From NCBI GenBank assembly GCA_012514125.1, contig JAAZAW010000353.1, forward strand, positions 1 to 5,456: a stretch of DNA of 5,456 nucleotides, read 5' to 3'. Of the stretch, positions 3,996 to 5,456 are shown piece after piece (within the stretch, counting starts at the first letter, position 1; each line of letters begins with the position of its first letter). Under the pieces are notes generated by a model. That model ran no database searches and was not told where the DNA came from. It worked only from the letters and a program-made list of their open reading frames with translations. The DNA is from Phycisphaerae bacterium (GTDB lineage Bacteria; Planctomycetota; Phycisphaerae; JAAYCJ01). The translations under genes and the position numbers were made by a program.

Positions 3996-5456
3996 ATGAC
4001 AGATAAAAAATATAACGCAAGTAGTATTAAAGTTTTAGAAGGACTCGAAGCGGTCAGAAAGCGTCCAGCCATGTATATAGGCGATACGGGGCTGGCAGGA
4101 TTGCACCACCTTGTGAGCGAAGTTGTGGATAACTCCATTGACGAAGCCATGGCGGGTTATTGTAAAAATATCGCCATTCACATTTATGCCGACGGTTCAT
4201 GTTCCATTCGTGACGATGGTCGCGGTATTCCCGTGGATATGCACGAAACAGAGGGCAAACCCGCCATCGAGGTCGCCATGACGGTGCTTCACGCCGGCGG
4301 AAAGTTTGATCGTGATTCTTACAAAGTTTCCGGCGGTTTACACGGTGTCGGCGTCAGTTGCGTCAACGCCTTGTCCGAATGGATGCAGGTTGAAGTTTAT
4401 CGGGACGGCAAAATTCACGTGATTCGTTTTGAACGCGGTAAAACCGCCAACCCGCTGACCGTCACGGGCAATACCCAGCGAACCGGAACGAAGGTCATTT
4501 TTAAACCCGATCCTGAAATTTTTCCAGATATCAGTTTTCGTTCTGAAACGCTAGTAACCCGCTTACGCGAGCTGGCGTATTTGAACGAGGGGATCATCAT
4601 CAAATTCAAAGATGATCGGATCGGCAAGGAGGAGGAATTTCATTATCCTGAAGGACTCAAAGCTTTTGTTGAACATTTGAGTGAAGGGAAGACGACGTTT
4701 CATCCGGTCATTCGTTTTTCAAACGAAGATCCCGAGCATAAACTCATCTGTGAAGTGGCGATGCAATACAATGACGGTTATACCGAAAACACCTTCGCAT
4801 TTGCGAACAATATCCACAATATCGATGGTGGAACGCACATGTCGGGTTTTCGCAGCGCGCTGACGCGAACCATGAACGCCTATGCCAAAAAACAAAATTT
4901 TCTCAAGGGCAATCTGGTTCCGACCGGTGACGATCTTCGTGAAGGCCTGACGGCGATTATTTCCGTCAAGGTTCCCGAACCGCAGTTTGAAGCTCAGACC
5001 AAAGTTCGTTTGATGAACCCGGAAGTCGGCACTTTTGTCGAACAGACGGTTAACGAGAAACTTTCGCAATGGCTTGAGGAACATCCCGCTGATGCCAAGC
5101 GCATCGTTACCAAAGCCGCTCAGGCGGCCCAGGCGCGGGAAGCTGCCCGAAAGGCCCGTGAATTATCGCGAAAAAGTGTTCTTGAAAGTGGGAATTTGCC
5201 GGGCAAACTCTGGGATTGTTCGAGCAAAGACACCGAAACAACCGAACTGTTTCTTGTAGAGGGTGACTCGGCCGGTGGAAACGCCAAGCAGGGACGCGAA
5301 TCCAAACAACAAGCCATCTTACCTCTTAGAGGTAAAATTCTCAATGTGGAAAAAGCACGGATCGACAAGGTACTCGATCATAATGAAATTCGCACCATGA
5401 TTTCCGCCATCGGGACGGGGATTGGTGTGGAAGATTTCGACATGAACAAACGTCGA
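3996..5456 (+). CDS. gyrB: DNA gyrase subunit B (3' partial)
   Basis: The open frame gives 487 codons without a stop and continues past the window edge, so the end of TOPRIM and the C terminus are missing. GyrB pairs with GyrA to add negative supercoils using ATP. The GHKL ATPase domain (about 1-220) has E42 as the catalytic base and N46 for magnesium in SEVVDNSIDEA. It also has D73 and R76 in RDDGRGIP and the ATP lid GGLHGVGVSCVNALS (113-127). The transducer domain (about 220-392) carries the QTK loop, Q334-K336. The TOPRIM domain starts with EGDSAGG (422-428, E422 the catalytic acid), followed by PLRGKILNVEKA (443-454). The N terminus KYNASSIKVLEGLEAVRKRP aligns directly with E. coli SYDSSSIKVL. 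Wording throughout is GyrB-like; ParE is less likely but cannot be fully excluded from a truncated copy. The 40-bp gap from the DUF721 gene implies one operon. Confidence 0.96.
   Translation, partial: MTDKKYNASSIKVLEGLEAVRKRPAMYIGDTGLAGLHHLVSEVVDNSIDEAMAGYCKNIAIHIYADGSCSIRDDGRGIPVDMHETEGKPAIEVAMTVLHAGGKFDRDSYKVSGGLHGVGVSCVNALSEWMQVEVYRDGKIHVIRFERGKTANPLTVTGNTQRTGTKVIFKPDPEIFPDISFRSETLVTRLRELAYLNEGIIIKFKDDRIGKEEEFHYPEGLKAFVEHLSEGKTTFHPVIRFSNEDPEHKLICEVAMQYNDGYTENTFAFANNIHNIDGGTHMSGFRSALTRTMNAYAKKQNFLKGNLVPTGDDLREGLTAIISVKVPEPQFEAQTKVRLMNPEVGTFVEQTVNEKLSQWLEEHPADAKRIVTKAAQAAQAREAARKARELSRKSVLESGNLPGKLWDCSSKDTETTELFLVEGDSAGGNAKQGRESKQQAILPLRGKILNVEKARIDKVLDHNEIRTMISAIGTGIGVEDFDMNKRR
4124..4132 (-). 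promoter_or_regulatory. Perfect consensus DnaA box within gyrB
   Basis: TGTGGATAA is the exact complement of TTATCCACA, the only perfect E. coli-type DnaA box in the window. It lies in the codons for the conserved VVDN motif (residues 43-46), where the protein sequence alone makes such a match fairly likely, so biological use is uncertain. Confidence 0.4.

Noticed and set aside
4719..5084. 121-codon minus-strand open frame opposite gyrB
   Set aside because: Antisense to the conserved gyrase transducer domain, with no recognisable protein features.

Overview
The window is a chromosomal replication-origin neighbourhood with every gene on the + strand: the 3' end of carB, then dnaA, a 384-bp non-coding oriC-type spacer, dnaN, a small DUF721/DciA-family gene, and the first 487 codons of gyrB, which runs off the right edge. 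Base composition is moderate. Proteins and context suggest a bacterium of the Planctomycetota/PVC group, perhaps Phycisphaerae-like. The clues are GyrB wording such as the LHAGGKFDRDSYKVSGGLHGVGVS stretch, a DnaA with almost no domain II, a DUF721 gene between dnaN and gyrB, and mixed Shine-Dalgarno use. This placement is an inference from memory of the families, not a search result.

Layout: 1-536 encodes the allosteric (MGS-like) end of the carbamoyl-phosphate synthase large subunit. 537-666 is the dnaA promoter/leader, with a perfect TTGACA box and an exact 13-bp inverted repeat whose arms lie over the -10 region and just before the dnaA start. 667-2028 is an intact dnaA. 2029-2412 holds DnaA-box-like 9-mers in paired inverted and tandem arrangements, short palindromes, and then an 85% AT tract beside dnaN; this is the likely oriC with its unwinding element. 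2413-3516 is an intact dnaN. 3602-3955 is a DciA-like helicase-loader candidate, and 3996-5456 is gyrB up to the middle of its TOPRIM domain.

Functionally the cluster gathers initiation (DnaA plus origin), probable helicase loading (DciA), processivity (beta clamp) and supercoil control (GyrB). recF, which often sits between dnaN and gyrB, is absent from this stretch.

No novel protein system is visible: all the genes are recognisable housekeeping families. The parts worth a second look are non-coding. They are the long inverted repeat over the dnaA promoter and start, a palindromic octamer CAGTACTG present three times around oriC and dnaN, the dyad layout of DnaA-box-like sites, an 11-bp exact tandem repeat in dnaA, and a perfect consensus DnaA box inside gyrB.
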